In this document: in pieces, positions 50,490-57,244 of the stretch | Numbering within the stretch: the first letter of the stretch is position 1 | How the letters are laid out: every line of letters begins with the position of its first letter | Virus record (IMG/VR): IMGVR_UViG_3300025576_000001 | Coordinates: 1-64,000 of that record | Direction: 5' to 3' (one strand) | DNA length: 64,000 bases | Source: a virus | Position numbers and translations under genes: made by a program | The notes under the pieces: model-generated | Databases searched by the model: none | Told to the model about the DNA's origin: nothing | The model's input: only the letters and a program-made list of their open reading frames with translations

Positions 50490-50695
50490 CCACCGGCAAG
50501 GCGGCAGTTTTTGCGGCTGAGTTCAACCGCAAGCGCATGGACTTCGGCGGTGTCGCGAATTGCCAGCCATCGCCCGTCGAGTGTGTGCGTGCGGGCTGCG
50601 AGGCCATGCGCTACCTGATGCTGTCCGAGGAGGACGAATCGCAGCTTTCCGTGGCTGACCAGGACATCTACACCAACATCGTGGGAGAGCACTAA
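50486..50695 (+). CDS. Hypothetical protein, 69 aa
   Basis: GTG at 50486 has GGGGAGG five bases upstream. The sequence VTTGKAAVFAAEFNRKRMDF... is followed by CVRAGCEAMRYLML and an acidic end. It resembles small phage proteins of unknown role. Coupled to the previous gene by GTGA. Confidence 0.55.
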   Translation: MTTGKAAVFAAEFNRKRMDFGGVANCQPSPVECVRAGCEAMRYLMLSEEDESQLSVADQDIYTNIVGEH

Positions 50696-50696
50696 C

Positions 50697-50891
50697 ATGA
50701 CCCAATCCCTCGAATTTCGTCGGGCCATCTTCGCCGCTGCCTTCATTGCCGAGGGCAACAAGTTTCAGGGCCGCACGAAGGAAGACTGCATCCGTGAGGG
50801 GCTGCACCAGGTGCGCAGTCTCCAGTCCGTTGACCTGACCAAACTCACCCTCGACGAGCAAGGCGAACTTGCGGAATTGGTGACACCATGA
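50697..50891 (+). CDS. Hypothetical helical protein, 64 aa
   Basis: ATG at 50697, one base after the previous stop. Helical throughout (SLEFRRAIFAAAFIAEGNKF, EDCIREGLHQVRSLQSVDL) with an acidic end. No family seen. Confidence 0.5.
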   Translation: MTQSLEFRRAIFAAAFIAEGNKFQGRTKEDCIREGLHQVRSLQSVDLTKLTLDEQGELAELVTP

Positions 50892-51748
50892 TCCACTACC
50901 AACGTCTCAACTGTGCCCCCAAGCAGGACTACCGCCCGCCGCGTCCCGGTCGTCTCAAGCTGTCGTGGAACCTGCACCCGAAGGCGGCGCAGTCGTCGGT
51001 GCTCCAAGCCAGCGACCTGACGCCGTGGATGCCGCCTGTGGGCAACCAGGACCAGATCGGCGCTTGCAACTCCTACGGCACCAAGGACGGCGCCTCCACG
51101 TCGCTCGTGAAGGCTGGTCATCCTGTGCCGGGCTACTTCGCGGCACTGCCTCTCTACCGCGCAACCCGCTGTATGGAGCGCGCGGCGGCCGGGCTTGACC
51201 CGGCGACGAATCCACTCACCGATTCGGGCGCGAATCCTGACGACGTACTGGCCGTCATCCACAACTGGGGGATGCAGACCAGCGCGGCCGAGTGCGGCGA
51301 GATCGGCCCGAGTGCGGCGCTTTCGGCCTACGAGGACCAGCACTGCAACGATGAGCCAACGGCGCGCGAGTTCGAGCAAGACAGCTCGTTCAAGGTCGTG
51401 GGCGGTTTCGACATCACCAGCACGGGCGACCAGCGTTTGCTCGACGTGAGCAACGCGCTTGCGGCCGGATATGCCGTGGGCATCTCGGTCTATGCGGCTG
51501 ATGCGCGATTCCAGGGCTACTCGAGCGGCGTACTGCCAGACCCGCCGGCTGGCGCGGGCTGCGACCACTGGAATTACCTCGTCGGGCTTGACCTGACGAC
51601 GGGACCGCTATTCGTCGGCGTGAACTCGTGGACAGCCACCAACTGGGGCCGCGCATGGGGCTCGGCCCCTGGCGGTCTCTGGCTCGGCGGCCCCGGCATC
51701 ATTCAGGCGGCCGACGCACTCATCGTTTACGCAGTCTCGGAGGTGTGA
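50888..51748 (+). CDS. Papain-like (C1-type) cysteine peptidase
   Basis: 286 residues. The active-site block PPVGNQDQIGACNSYGTKDG gives Gln54 and Cys60. GAGCDHWNYLVGL gives His227, and FVGVNSWTATNWGRAWG gives Asn246. The order Gln-Cys-His-Asn and the Trp after Asn fit family C1. It has no signal peptide or propeptide. It might cut cell-wall cross-links or host proteins during lysis, or work in particle entry. Located among lysis genes. Confidence 0.8.
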   Translation: MIHYQRLNCAPKQDYRPPRPGRLKLSWNLHPKAAQSSVLQASDLTPWMPPVGNQDQIGACNSYGTKDGASTSLVKAGHPVPGYFAALPLYRATRCMERAAAGLDPATNPLTDSGANPDDVLAVIHNWGMQTSAAECGEIGPSAALSAYEDQHCNDEPTAREFEQDSSFKVVGGFDITSTGDQRLLDVSNALAAGYAVGISVYAADARFQGYSSGVLPDPPAGAGCDHWNYLVGLDLTTGPLFVGVNSWTATNWGRAWGSAPGGLWLGGPGIIQAADALIVYAVSEV

Positions 51749-51750
51749 CC

Positions 51751-52071
51751 ATGGATACCAAAGACAAGAACCGCTTGAAGCGAGTGACGGCATTTGTGCT
51801 CTGGGCGTGGCTGCTTCCCATCTACACCACCGCCTCGAACTGTGCCGGAACGCAGCCCATCCCGACGCCGACCGTGGACGCGGGCTCGCCCTACGCGGCA
51901 GCGTGCGCGAATCTCGCCTCTCTAGGGTGCGCCGACGGGACCGCGCCGAACTGTGCCGCCATCCTCGGCCAGATGGTTTCGGGCCGAATGACGACGGTCA
52001 ACCTGCCCTACCTCACCGCCGCGAAAGACATCCCATCGGCCGTCGCGTGCGGCGCCGTGCTGTGCAAATGA
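51751..52071 (+). CDS. Membrane-anchored small Cys-rich protein
   Basis: 106 residues. A basic start (MDTKDKNRLKRV) and a hydrophobic segment (TAFVLWAWLLPIYTTASNCA) lead to a Cys-rich part (ACANLASLGCADGTAPNC). The latter pattern occurs in small phage envelope-linked proteins. May act as a spanin partner. Stop overlaps the next start. Confidence 0.5.
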   Translation: MDTKDKNRLKRVTAFVLWAWLLPIYTTASNCAGTQPIPTPTVDAGSPYAAACANLASLGCADGTAPNCAAILGQMVSGRMTTVNLPYLTAAKDIPSAVACGAVLCK

Positions 52072-52337
52072 CCATGACCTACCGATACGGCGGCATCTTT
52101 CCTCCAGGCAAGAAACCAACGCAGGATACAACTGCGCCAGTCCTGAACGCCCATGAAGCCGGTCTGCGCGAAGGCCGACAGCAGGCCCTCAAGTGGGTCG
52201 CCGATGGCTTGGAAAAACTCGGGCCGATCTTCGTTAAGGGCGGCTGGCCGGCGAAGACCTTGCTCGAAGGCTTCGCGGCGCAGGTGCAGAAGTATCTGCG
52301 CACGGGCGACCTGCCGGGAACGGGAGACGACGAGTGA
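52068..52337 (+). CDS. Small helical protein, 89 aa
   Basis: ATG at 52068 overlaps the previous stop. The N-terminus is Pro-rich (YGGIFPPGKKPTQDTTAP); the rest is amphipathic helix (LREGRQQALKWVADGLEKLG). The next GTG overlaps its stop. No family seen. Confidence 0.5.
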   Translation: MTMTYRYGGIFPPGKKPTQDTTAPVLNAHEAGLREGRQQALKWVADGLEKLGPIFVKGGWPAKTLLEGFAAQVQKYLRTGDLPGTGDDE

Positions 52338-52534
52338 CCGAAAAAGAAATCCGCAAGCGCCTCGCAACCGCGAAGCCGGCGGAAGTGCCCATCGTGTGCC
52401 TGTATCTCGTCGCTGCGGTGTTCGAGGGACCACCGCTGGAACTTCCCGACCCCGCCGAATGCCGCCGTGCCGAACGCGCAGCCTACTGGCGACGAGTCCA
52501 CAAGCGAGTCCGCGAGATGGAGCAACGCCAGTGA
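52334..52534 (+). CDS. Small hypothetical protein, 66 aa
   Basis: GTG start overlapping the previous TGA. A charged helix at the start (EKEIRKRLATAKPAEVPIVC), a hydrophobic patch (LYLVAAVFEG) and an Arg-rich end (AYWRRVHKRVREMEQRQ). Function unknown. Confidence 0.5.
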   Translation: MTEKEIRKRLATAKPAEVPIVCLYLVAAVFEGPPLELPDPAECRRAERAAYWRRVHKRVREMEQRQ

Positions 52535-52998
52535 GCCGCGCCTCTCACCGTGACGCCATCCACGCGCTTCTGGACGCGGGGCTTGATCTCAAGTCCATTT
52601 CAGAGCGCTTGGGGCTGAAAGAATCAACGGTCTTTGTCCATCGCACTTATTGGCGCAAGGTGCGCAAGTTAGGACCACTCAGGTACGGGCCGCGGAAACG
52701 CAAGCTCGTGGTCGAGCTGGACAAACAGGGACTCTCAATCCCGGAGATAGCGGCTCGCATGGGAATCAGCCGGGAAGCGGTAGCGTCGCACAGAAGGCTG
52801 GCTGGCTTACCCCGAAAGGAAGTCAAATCGCCGGGTGCGACCGGCAAGACGTGGAAGAAGGAAGCCGTCCAGGTGCCGGACCTCGGGCGGTGCCGATGGT
52901 GCGGGCTCAGTAATCCCTGCACATGCACGGGTCCGCGCCACGCGACTGACCATATGGGCCGGCGCGAGGAACCGAACTTTGCGCTGGGGAACGGCTGA
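52531..52998 (+). CDS. Protein with two helix-turn-helix units and a zinc knuckle
   Basis: 155 residues. Residues about 8-36 (AIHALLDAGLDLKSISERLG) and 65-90 (LVVELDKQGLSIPEIAARMG) are two HTH units of the kind seen in recombinases and sigma-like factors. The end has CRWCGLSNPCTC, a metal site. A regulator or recombination accessory protein is possible. The TnpB element begins right after its stop. Confidence 0.6.
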   Translation: MSRASHRDAIHALLDAGLDLKSISERLGLKESTVFVHRTYWRKVRKLGPLRYGPRKRKLVVELDKQGLSIPEIAARMGISREAVASHRRLAGLPRKEVKSPGATGKTWKKEAVQVPDLGRCRWCGLSNPCTCTGPRHATDHMGRREEPNFALGNG

Positions 52999-53120
52999 AC
53001 CTTGACATCCTCCGCCCCCTAAAGGAGGCGGATTCCCGGCTTCACAACCGAGCTTTTCTGCTTCAACTCTGACTGCACCGCATCCCGAAGAACACGATGG
53101 CTAACACCAGATCCGCAGAC
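52982..53120 (-). ncRNA. Candidate omega RNA from the TnpB element right end
   Basis: In TnpB elements the 3' end of tnpB plus the right end encodes a guide RNA. Here the hairpin TCCGCC (53011-53016) / GGCGGA (53027-53032) with inner CCT/AGG contains the tnpB stop at 53019-53021. The end motif AGGATGTCAA follows at about 53002-53011 (minus strand). The 20 bases beyond it would be the guide, derived from the 3' end of the HTH gene. Extent toward tnpB is estimated. Confidence 0.4.
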
Positions 53121-54230
53121 TTCACCCTTTCGGGCTACGTCGAGTCCCGACGCAAGGATATTCTTTGCTGCATTCTCGTCTCGGTCGTGCTGTACCTGGC
53201 AGCTTGGGCAAGTCCAGTTGCGCACGTCGAGAGGCAGGAGCTCGACGACGTGGCCACAAGCAGAGCATGTCTTGCTGCTGGGATAGAAGCGGTCGACCTT
53301 GATCAACTCCCGGCCGTACCAGGCGCACTTGTACGCGAGGACGGTCAGGAGCATGCGCCAAGCAGCGTCCGAGATTACTCGGGCGAGGCAGTGGTTGCGG
53401 ACCATTCCAGCGACGTTCAAATCCTCGACTACGATCACTTGGTTCTCGCGAACGATTCTTGTCGAGAGCTTTTGCATTTGGTCGCGGCGACGGTCTGCCA
53501 CCTTGGCATGGAGACGAGCGAGCTTGATTCGAGCTTTGTACCTGTTGCGGCTTCCTTTCTGTTTGCGGGCGAGCGCACGGGAGAGGCGCCGCTTGCGCTT
53601 CAACTCTCGGGCGTCGTGCTTGAGGTTGGGAATCTTCTCCCCCGTGGAGAGCGTGGCCAGGGCGTTGATGCCCAGGTCGATGCCAACGGCGGTCTTGAGC
53701 TTGGGCAGGTGCTTGACGGCCTTGTCCTCGCAGAGCAGGGACACGTGCCAGCGCTGGGCGGCGTCCAGCGATACCGAAGCACTGGACGGCTCCGCCCCCT
53801 CTGGCAACGGGCGGCTCCAGCGGATGTCGAGGGGCGCCTCCATCTTGGCCAAGGTGAGCTTGCCAGCGGCGAAGCGGAACCCGCTGCGGGTGAACTCGGC
53901 CGAGCCGCCCGCGCGCTTCTTCTTGAAGCTGGGGTACTTCGCACGCTTGGCGAAGAAATTGGAGTAGGCGGTTTGCAGATGCCGCAAGGTCTGCTGGACG
54001 GGGACGCTCGACACTTCGTTCAGGAAGGCAAGCTCGGGCTCCTTCTTCCAGCCCGTGAGCGCGGTGCTCTGGGCCGCGTACCCGATGGACTTTTTGCCCG
54101 AGGTCCACGCTTCACTGCGCTCGTGCAGGGCGCGGTTGTAGACGAGACGGCAACACCCGATGGTCCGACGAAGCAAGACCTCTTGCTCGGCGGTCGGGTA
54201 GAACCGGTACTTGAATCCTCTCAACGGCAC
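53019..54230 (-). CDS. tnpB: TnpB RNA-guided nuclease
   Basis: 403 residues. The N-terminal part has FKYRFYPTAEQEVLL, CCRLVYNRAL and the TnpB-type NFFAKRAKYPSFKKK. The RuvC residues are present: GIDLGINALAT (D185), VVEDLNVAGM (E269) and HDRDENAAKN (D351). The zinc ribbon CSACG...CPSC (Cys 322, 325, 341, 344) is intact. TnpB cuts DNA next to a TAM using a guide RNA from its own right end, which keeps the element in place. All catalytic residues are intact, so the protein should be active. GTG start at 54230. Confidence 0.92.
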   Translation of the reverse strand: MPLRGFKYRFYPTAEQEVLLRRTIGCCRLVYNRALHERSEAWTSGKKSIGYAAQSTALTGWKKEPELAFLNEVSSVPVQQTLRHLQTAYSNFFAKRAKYPSFKKKRAGGSAEFTRSGFRFAAGKLTLAKMEAPLDIRWSRPLPEGAEPSSASVSLDAAQRWHVSLLCEDKAVKHLPKLKTAVGIDLGINALATLSTGEKIPNLKHDARELKRKRRLSRALARKQKGSRNRYKARIKLARLHAKVADRRRDQMQKLSTRIVRENQVIVVEDLNVAGMVRNHCLARVISDAAWRMLLTVLAYKCAWYGRELIKVDRFYPSSKTCSACGHVVELLPLDVRNWTCPSCQVQHDRDENAAKNILASGLDVARKGEVCGSGVSHRVLRDAVQSELKQKSSVVKPGIRLL

Positions 54231-54236
54231 ACTTGC

Positions 54237-54264
54237 AGAATACGCTGTGCGCGTGTAAAGTCAA
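54237..54264 (-). promoter_or_regulatory. Putative tnpB promoter TTGACT-N16-TATTCT
   Basis: On the minus strand TTGACT (54264-54259), 16 bases, TATTCT (54242-54237). The GTG of tnpB starts six bases after the -10 box, so the mRNA is likely leaderless. Confidence 0.45.
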
Positions 54265-54334
54265 CCATCGTAGCAACCGGACGGCGTTTCCTCTGCCAGC
54301 TAAAGCAGGCAGTATCCACGCCGGGGAGTATTTG

Positions 54335-54919
54335 ATGACCCTCAACATCTCCGACTACTTTGCCGACCTGCAAGCCCACGAGTACGCGACCACGTGGCTC
54401 TACTGCGACCGGCTCGGGTACGTCACCATTGGGATCGGCTGTCGCGTCTTCAACGCCGATGCAGCGGCGGCGCTGCCCTGGGCGACTGGCAAGGATGACC
54501 CACGCGCAGCCTGGTTGCGCGTTCACAATGCGTTTGGGCCCGCGAAGCCATCGGCGCTGTACTACCAGAGCTTCAGCGACTTGCGGCTGACCATGGACGC
54601 CGTGACCGCCATGGTGGCGCAACGGCTCGAGACTGAGTTCATGCCGTGCCTGTATCGGCTGTGTCCCGGCTTCGATGACTTCCCGTTGCCCGCGCGCCGG
54701 GCACTCGTCGATATGGCGTGGCAGTACGGCGACGAAAGCAGCACCAGGGGCCTCGCGGGATTCCCGTCGATGCTCGCGGCGTGCAACTCTGACCCGCCCG
54801 ATTGGGCGACGGCTGCGATCGAGAGTCACGGGGAGTGCAGCGCCGAGAGGAATGCTTGGCGGGCGCAGATGTTTGAGGAGGCTGCCAGCGCGCCAGCCGG
54901 GCCGGTGCCGATGAGTTGA
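54335..54919 (+). CDS. GH24-type lysozyme (endolysin)
   Basis: 194 residues. The start chosen is ATG 54335 with GGGGAG eight bases upstream. The active site AHEYATTWLYCDRLGYVTIG places Glu16, Asp25 and Thr31 at spacings of 9 and 6, the same as Glu11-Asp20-Thr26 in T4 lysozyme. It cleaves the glycan strands of peptidoglycan. The gene was separated from the HTH gene by the TnpB insertion. No signal peptide, so it likely depends on a holin. Confidence 0.85.
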   Translation: MTLNISDYFADLQAHEYATTWLYCDRLGYVTIGIGCRVFNADAAAALPWATGKDDPRAAWLRVHNAFGPAKPSALYYQSFSDLRLTMDAVTAMVAQRLETEFMPCLYRLCPGFDDFPLPARRALVDMAWQYGDESSTRGLAGFPSMLAACNSDPPDWATAAIESHGECSAERNAWRAQMFEEAASAPAGPVPMS

Positions 54920-54952
54920 CCGCGCGCCGCAGTCGGTGGTAAAGCGCAAGCC

Positions 54953-55192
54953 ATGCCATCATCCGTTCAAGCCGTCGAAGCAATCCAATATCCCGCGCGT
55001 CTCCGAGGCGTCCACCTGGAGCAACTGCACTCAGCCGAGGCCACGGCCCTGAGCGGGCGCAACTATTACCGTCGGGCCATCGCGCGCCTGGAGGCTGAGC
55101 TTGCGGAAAAGCGCGAACTGCTGACCGCGGCTGAGGCGCGCTACGAGGAAATCCGCCGACGGGTCGAGCAGCAGGAAGAACCGGCCCTGTGA
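54953..55192 (+). CDS. Coiled-coil protein, 79 aa
   Basis: 79 residues. The second half is a heptad helix (RRAIARLEAELAEKRELLTA AEARYEEIRRRV). Overlaps the transglycosylase gene by four bases. It may help localise or regulate the lysis enzymes; not established. Confidence 0.55.
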   Translation: MPSSVQAVEAIQYPARLRGVHLEQLHSAEATALSGRNYYRRAIARLEAELAEKRELLTAAEARYEEIRRRVEQQEEPAL

Positions 55193-55593
55193 AGCTGGCC
55201 ATCGTGCTGTCCGCGTTCTGCCTGCACTGGCCATCGGCACTGCCAGGACAACTCACGCATGCAGCACGGGCAGCCCACGTCCCGGTGGCGCTGTTCGCGG
55301 CCAACATCGGAGCGGAGAGCACTTGCGACAACCGGCGCGTCTCGCGGCTTGGGGCCATCGGCTACGGGCAGATTCTTCCCGGTGGCAGCGCAGCCCAAGG
55401 TCACACCAGGCGGCAACTGCGCCGATCGCGCCTCAACCTGCGACTGGCAGCCGAGCATCTTCATCGCGGCTTGCGGCTCTGTCACGGGAATGCACGCGAA
55501 GCCGTCGCGTTTTACTCGGGCGTCTGGCCCTGCCAAGAGACGGCGTGGTCACGTCGAGTGGTCGCTGCGGTCGAACGAGCACGGCGTTCTTGA
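55189..55593 (+). CDS. Lytic transglycosylase-like (SLT) protein
   Basis: 134 residues from GTG 55189. A hydrophobic start (MKLAIVLSAFCLHWPSALPG) could be a signal or membrane segment. The SLT-type core has AHVPVALFAANIGAESTCDN with Glu43 as the catalytic residue, then SRLGAIGYGQILPGG. The C-terminal part (AAEHLHRGLRLCHGNAREAV) matches the helical end of this fold. It should cut the same glycan bonds as lysozyme but form anhydro ends. Confidence 0.75.
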   Translation: MKLAIVLSAFCLHWPSALPGQLTHAARAAHVPVALFAANIGAESTCDNRRVSRLGAIGYGQILPGGSAAQGHTRRQLRRSRLNLRLAAEHLHRGLRLCHGNAREAVAFYSGVWPCQETAWSRRVVAAVERARRS

Positions 55594-55618
55594 CAGGGCA
55601 AACGTCCCGGGCGACAAT
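55590..55618 (+). promoter_or_regulatory. Strong promoter TTGACA-N17-GACAAT
   Basis: TTGACA at 55590-55595, 17 bases, GACAAT at 55613-55618, matching 6 and 5 or 4 of 6 consensus bases depending on the first position. It overlaps the ATG of the 35-codon frame that follows, so it more likely serves genes beyond 55720 or a small RNA. Confidence 0.55.
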
Positions 55619-55724
55619 GCCGGCACGTCCCAGAGTTGGGCTCTGGCACGGGCCACCGGTCTACGTGTGGCGCACGCCAGAGGACGCGCGGGAGACGCTG
55701 GCCGGGCTGGGACTGCGGGTCTGA
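55617..55724 (+). CDS. Possible 35-aa peptide
   Basis: Frame MPARPRVGLWHGPPVYVWRT ending ARETLAGLGLRV. The sequence is protein-like, but the ATG lies inside the -10 box of the promoter at 55590-55618 and no ribosome-binding site is visible. Weak call. Confidence 0.3.
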   Translation: MPARPRVGLWHGPPVYVWRTPEDARETLAGLGLRV

Positions 55725-55840
55725 CCACCGGGCCGCTCCTCGACGAGTAGCTCGTAGTCCGCATCGTCGGCGCACGCCGGGAATCGCACGCGGAGTGCGC
55801 GCGTAGGCGGCTGAGACGGATTAGCGTTGACGGCGAGCAT
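55661..55840 (-). CDS. Possible small minus-strand protein
   Basis: From ATG at 55840 (a GTG at 55855 extends it) the frame reads MLAVNANPSQPPTRALRVRF, then CADDADYELLVEERPGGQTR. The first half looks like protein, the last 20 residues less so. It overlaps the end of the small plus-strand frame. No ribosome-binding site seen. Confidence 0.3.
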   Translation of the reverse strand: MLAVNANPSQPPTRALRVRFPACADDADYELLVEERPGGQTRSPSPASVSRASSGVRHT

Positions 55841-56077
55841 AGTATATTGATACACGATGCCGAGAGCGGAGTCAAGCAGGGCGTGGCCCGGGTACTGTCC
55901 TAACTAGGACACTCCAACGCGCCGTGATGCTCAAACTGGGACACTCGCGCACGCCGCGCAATACAGGCTGACATCATGGATGCATGATGTAGGCATCACG
56001 GGTGTTTTGCGCGTCATGCAATTCGTCACGGATGTACCCTAACGGACCTTGACAGACCCTAACGGGTATCGTAGGAA
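55827..56077 (+). promoter_or_regulatory. Control region with dyads and repeats
   Basis: Holds TTGACG (55827-55832) with TACACG (55851-55856), 18 bases apart. The dyad GTCCTA-AC-TAGGAC is at 55897-55910, and the dyad CATCATG-GATG-CATGATG at 55972-55989. GGGACACTC/AGGACACTC direct repeats lie near 55906 and 55938. ACCCTAACGG occurs twice (56036-56045, 56056-56065), 20 bases apart, on each side of TTGACA (56049-56054). TAGGAA follows at 56072. The layout resembles an operator array controlling the gene at 56091. Confidence 0.45.
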
Positions 56078-56090
56078 CAGCATCAACGCC

Positions 56091-56555
56091 ATGAGTACGC
56101 AAACCGCCGGAACCGATCACGTCATCGACGAAACCATTCGGGAAGCGCTTGCCCGTTTGGAAGCCGAACGAAAGCGCGTGACGTCTCGTCTTGATGCCAG
56201 AATTTCTCAGCTTCGCTCCATGCTGGACTCCGACGGAACGTTAGACATGTTCCCCGAGCCCATTGCGAAGCCGGAAACCGTTCCGACATCGGAAACCACT
56301 TCTACCAGGGATGGGGAGCCTGACGTTGCCCCGAGCGGGCAGTCACAAAAGAAGGTCTTTCTGTATTTGCAAAAGCATCCCCATGCCGGATATCAGGAAC
56401 TGGCTGATGGCATTTTTGGAGCGCGCGATCAACTGACGTTCAACAAGCTCCGCAGCACCATCTGGGCATTGAAGAAGGGAAAGTGGATCACGGGGGGTGA
56501 CGCCGGTGCATGGAAGATCGGAAGCGGGAAGGGAGGACATCCCGCCGGTAATTGA
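56091..56555 (+). CDS. Coiled coil plus winged-helix protein
   Basis: 154 residues. Residues 12-48 form a charged helix (IREALARLEAERKRVTSRLD). The C-terminal part (KKVFLYLQKHPHAGYQELAD, LRSTIWALKKGKWITGG) resembles a winged helix, suggesting a DNA-binding regulator. It follows the repeat-rich control region and may bind it. Function inferred. Confidence 0.6.
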   Translation: MSTQTAGTDHVIDETIREALARLEAERKRVTSRLDARISQLRSMLDSDGTLDMFPEPIAKPETVPTSETTSTRDGEPDVAPSGQSQKKVFLYLQKHPHAGYQELADGIFGARDQLTFNKLRSTIWALKKGKWITGGDAGAWKIGSGKGGHPAGN

Positions 56556-56838
56556 CCTACATACTCGAAGCGCCCACCGGGTGCTGAAGACATCCGATGA
56601 GCGCTGGCCGGGACAACCCGGCTTGTCGATCTCCCGGTCCTAGAAGGTATCCGTCGAAACCAACACCGACAGGATACCTTCTAGCGAACAAGATCGCAAG
56701 CCCCTTATGACGGCAAGTAGGGCCGCTGAGAGGGAGTTGTGCGTGCGAATGCGTGCGAAAAAAGTTGAAGGCATCCCTGGTCCGGCGTCTCAGCGTCGGA
56801 CCGGGGCTCTGCCCCGTCCGTCCCGTGCCACAGCGTCG
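56556..56838. other. Non-coding stretch with strong hairpins
   Basis: No convincing gene. TAGAAGGTATCC (56641-56652) and GGATACCTTCTA (56672-56683) form a perfect 12-bp inverted repeat, extended by GTCG/CGAC with one bulged base. GGTCCG (56779-56784) / CGGACC (56797-56802) and GGGGC-TCT-GCCCC (56803-56815) follow. A minus-strand run of T lies near 56758-56764, so these could end the minus-strand gene. Confidence 0.45.
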
Positions 56839-57172
56839 TTAGCGCTTGGGGCTGGCAGCCATTGCCATCGGCGCTCTCGGAGCGGGCGAACACCCATCAG
56901 ATCCAAGAGCATGAACTTCCGGCGGGGCGAGCAGCGTCGTGGCGATCGTGTTCACTTTTGTAGAGATGGCGTTGGCGGTGGCATCAAGATTACTGAGACG
57001 AGCTTCTATATTGGTCAGTCGCCCCTCGATACCGGCCAGCCTTGCTGAAAGCCTATCCTCGCAAGCCTGAAGTGAAGCCACCAGATGTTCTTTTTCCGTC
57101 TGCGGCATTAGGACATTTTGAAGACGCGCTGCGCGGGTGTCAAGAAAGAACTTCTGATTCCTAAGTTCTGTC
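56839..57172 (-). pseudogene. C-terminal part of an interrupted coiled-coil gene
   Basis: Reads on the minus strand from TELRNQKFFLDTRAARLQNV through EKEHLVASLQACEDRLSARL and IEGRLTNIEARLSNLDATAN to a stop at 56839. The N-terminal part lies at 61412-61456, beyond the transposon. Joined, with the shared ATAGG counted once, the two parts make one in-frame gene of 127 residues. An internal ATG at 57108 might still allow an 89-residue product. Confidence 0.7.
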
Positions 57173-57177
57173 CCTAT
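57173..57177 (+). repeat. Left target-site duplication (CCTAT)
   Basis: CCTAT here and at 61407-61411 flank the transposon. Taken as eight bases, the copies are GTCCCTAT (57170-57177) and GCACCTAT (61404-61411), identical at 6 of 8, the size usual for IS1595 elements. Confidence 0.5.
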
Positions 57178-57209
57178 TCGGCCCATCCCTTGCAATGGCG
57201 ATTATGCAC

Positions 57210-57238
57210 TTGACAACACCAGTTGCGAGGCGTAGTCT
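57210..57238 (+). promoter_or_regulatory. Putative transposase promoter TTGACA-N17-TAGTCT
   Basis: TTGACA at 57210-57215, 17 bases, TAGTCT at 57233-57238. The ATG of the transposase is six bases further on, so the transcript would be nearly leaderless. It probably also drives the R-M gene. Confidence 0.5.
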
Positions 57239-57244
57239 TGAGGC

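Larger units (their letters stand above)
53002..54264 (-). mobile_element. Single-gene TnpB element (IS200/IS605 group, no tnpA)
   Basis: Right end at about 53002 and left boundary close to 54264, where TTGACT starts the promoter region. The element lies between the HTH gene and the lysozyme gene. No tnpA is present within several kb, so it cannot move without help. The left boundary is approximate; no target duplication is expected for this family. Confidence 0.6.

Noticed and set aside
53097-54335. Plus-strand frame opposite tnpB
   Set aside because: tnpB has intact catalytic motifs in the minus frame; the plus frame has none.
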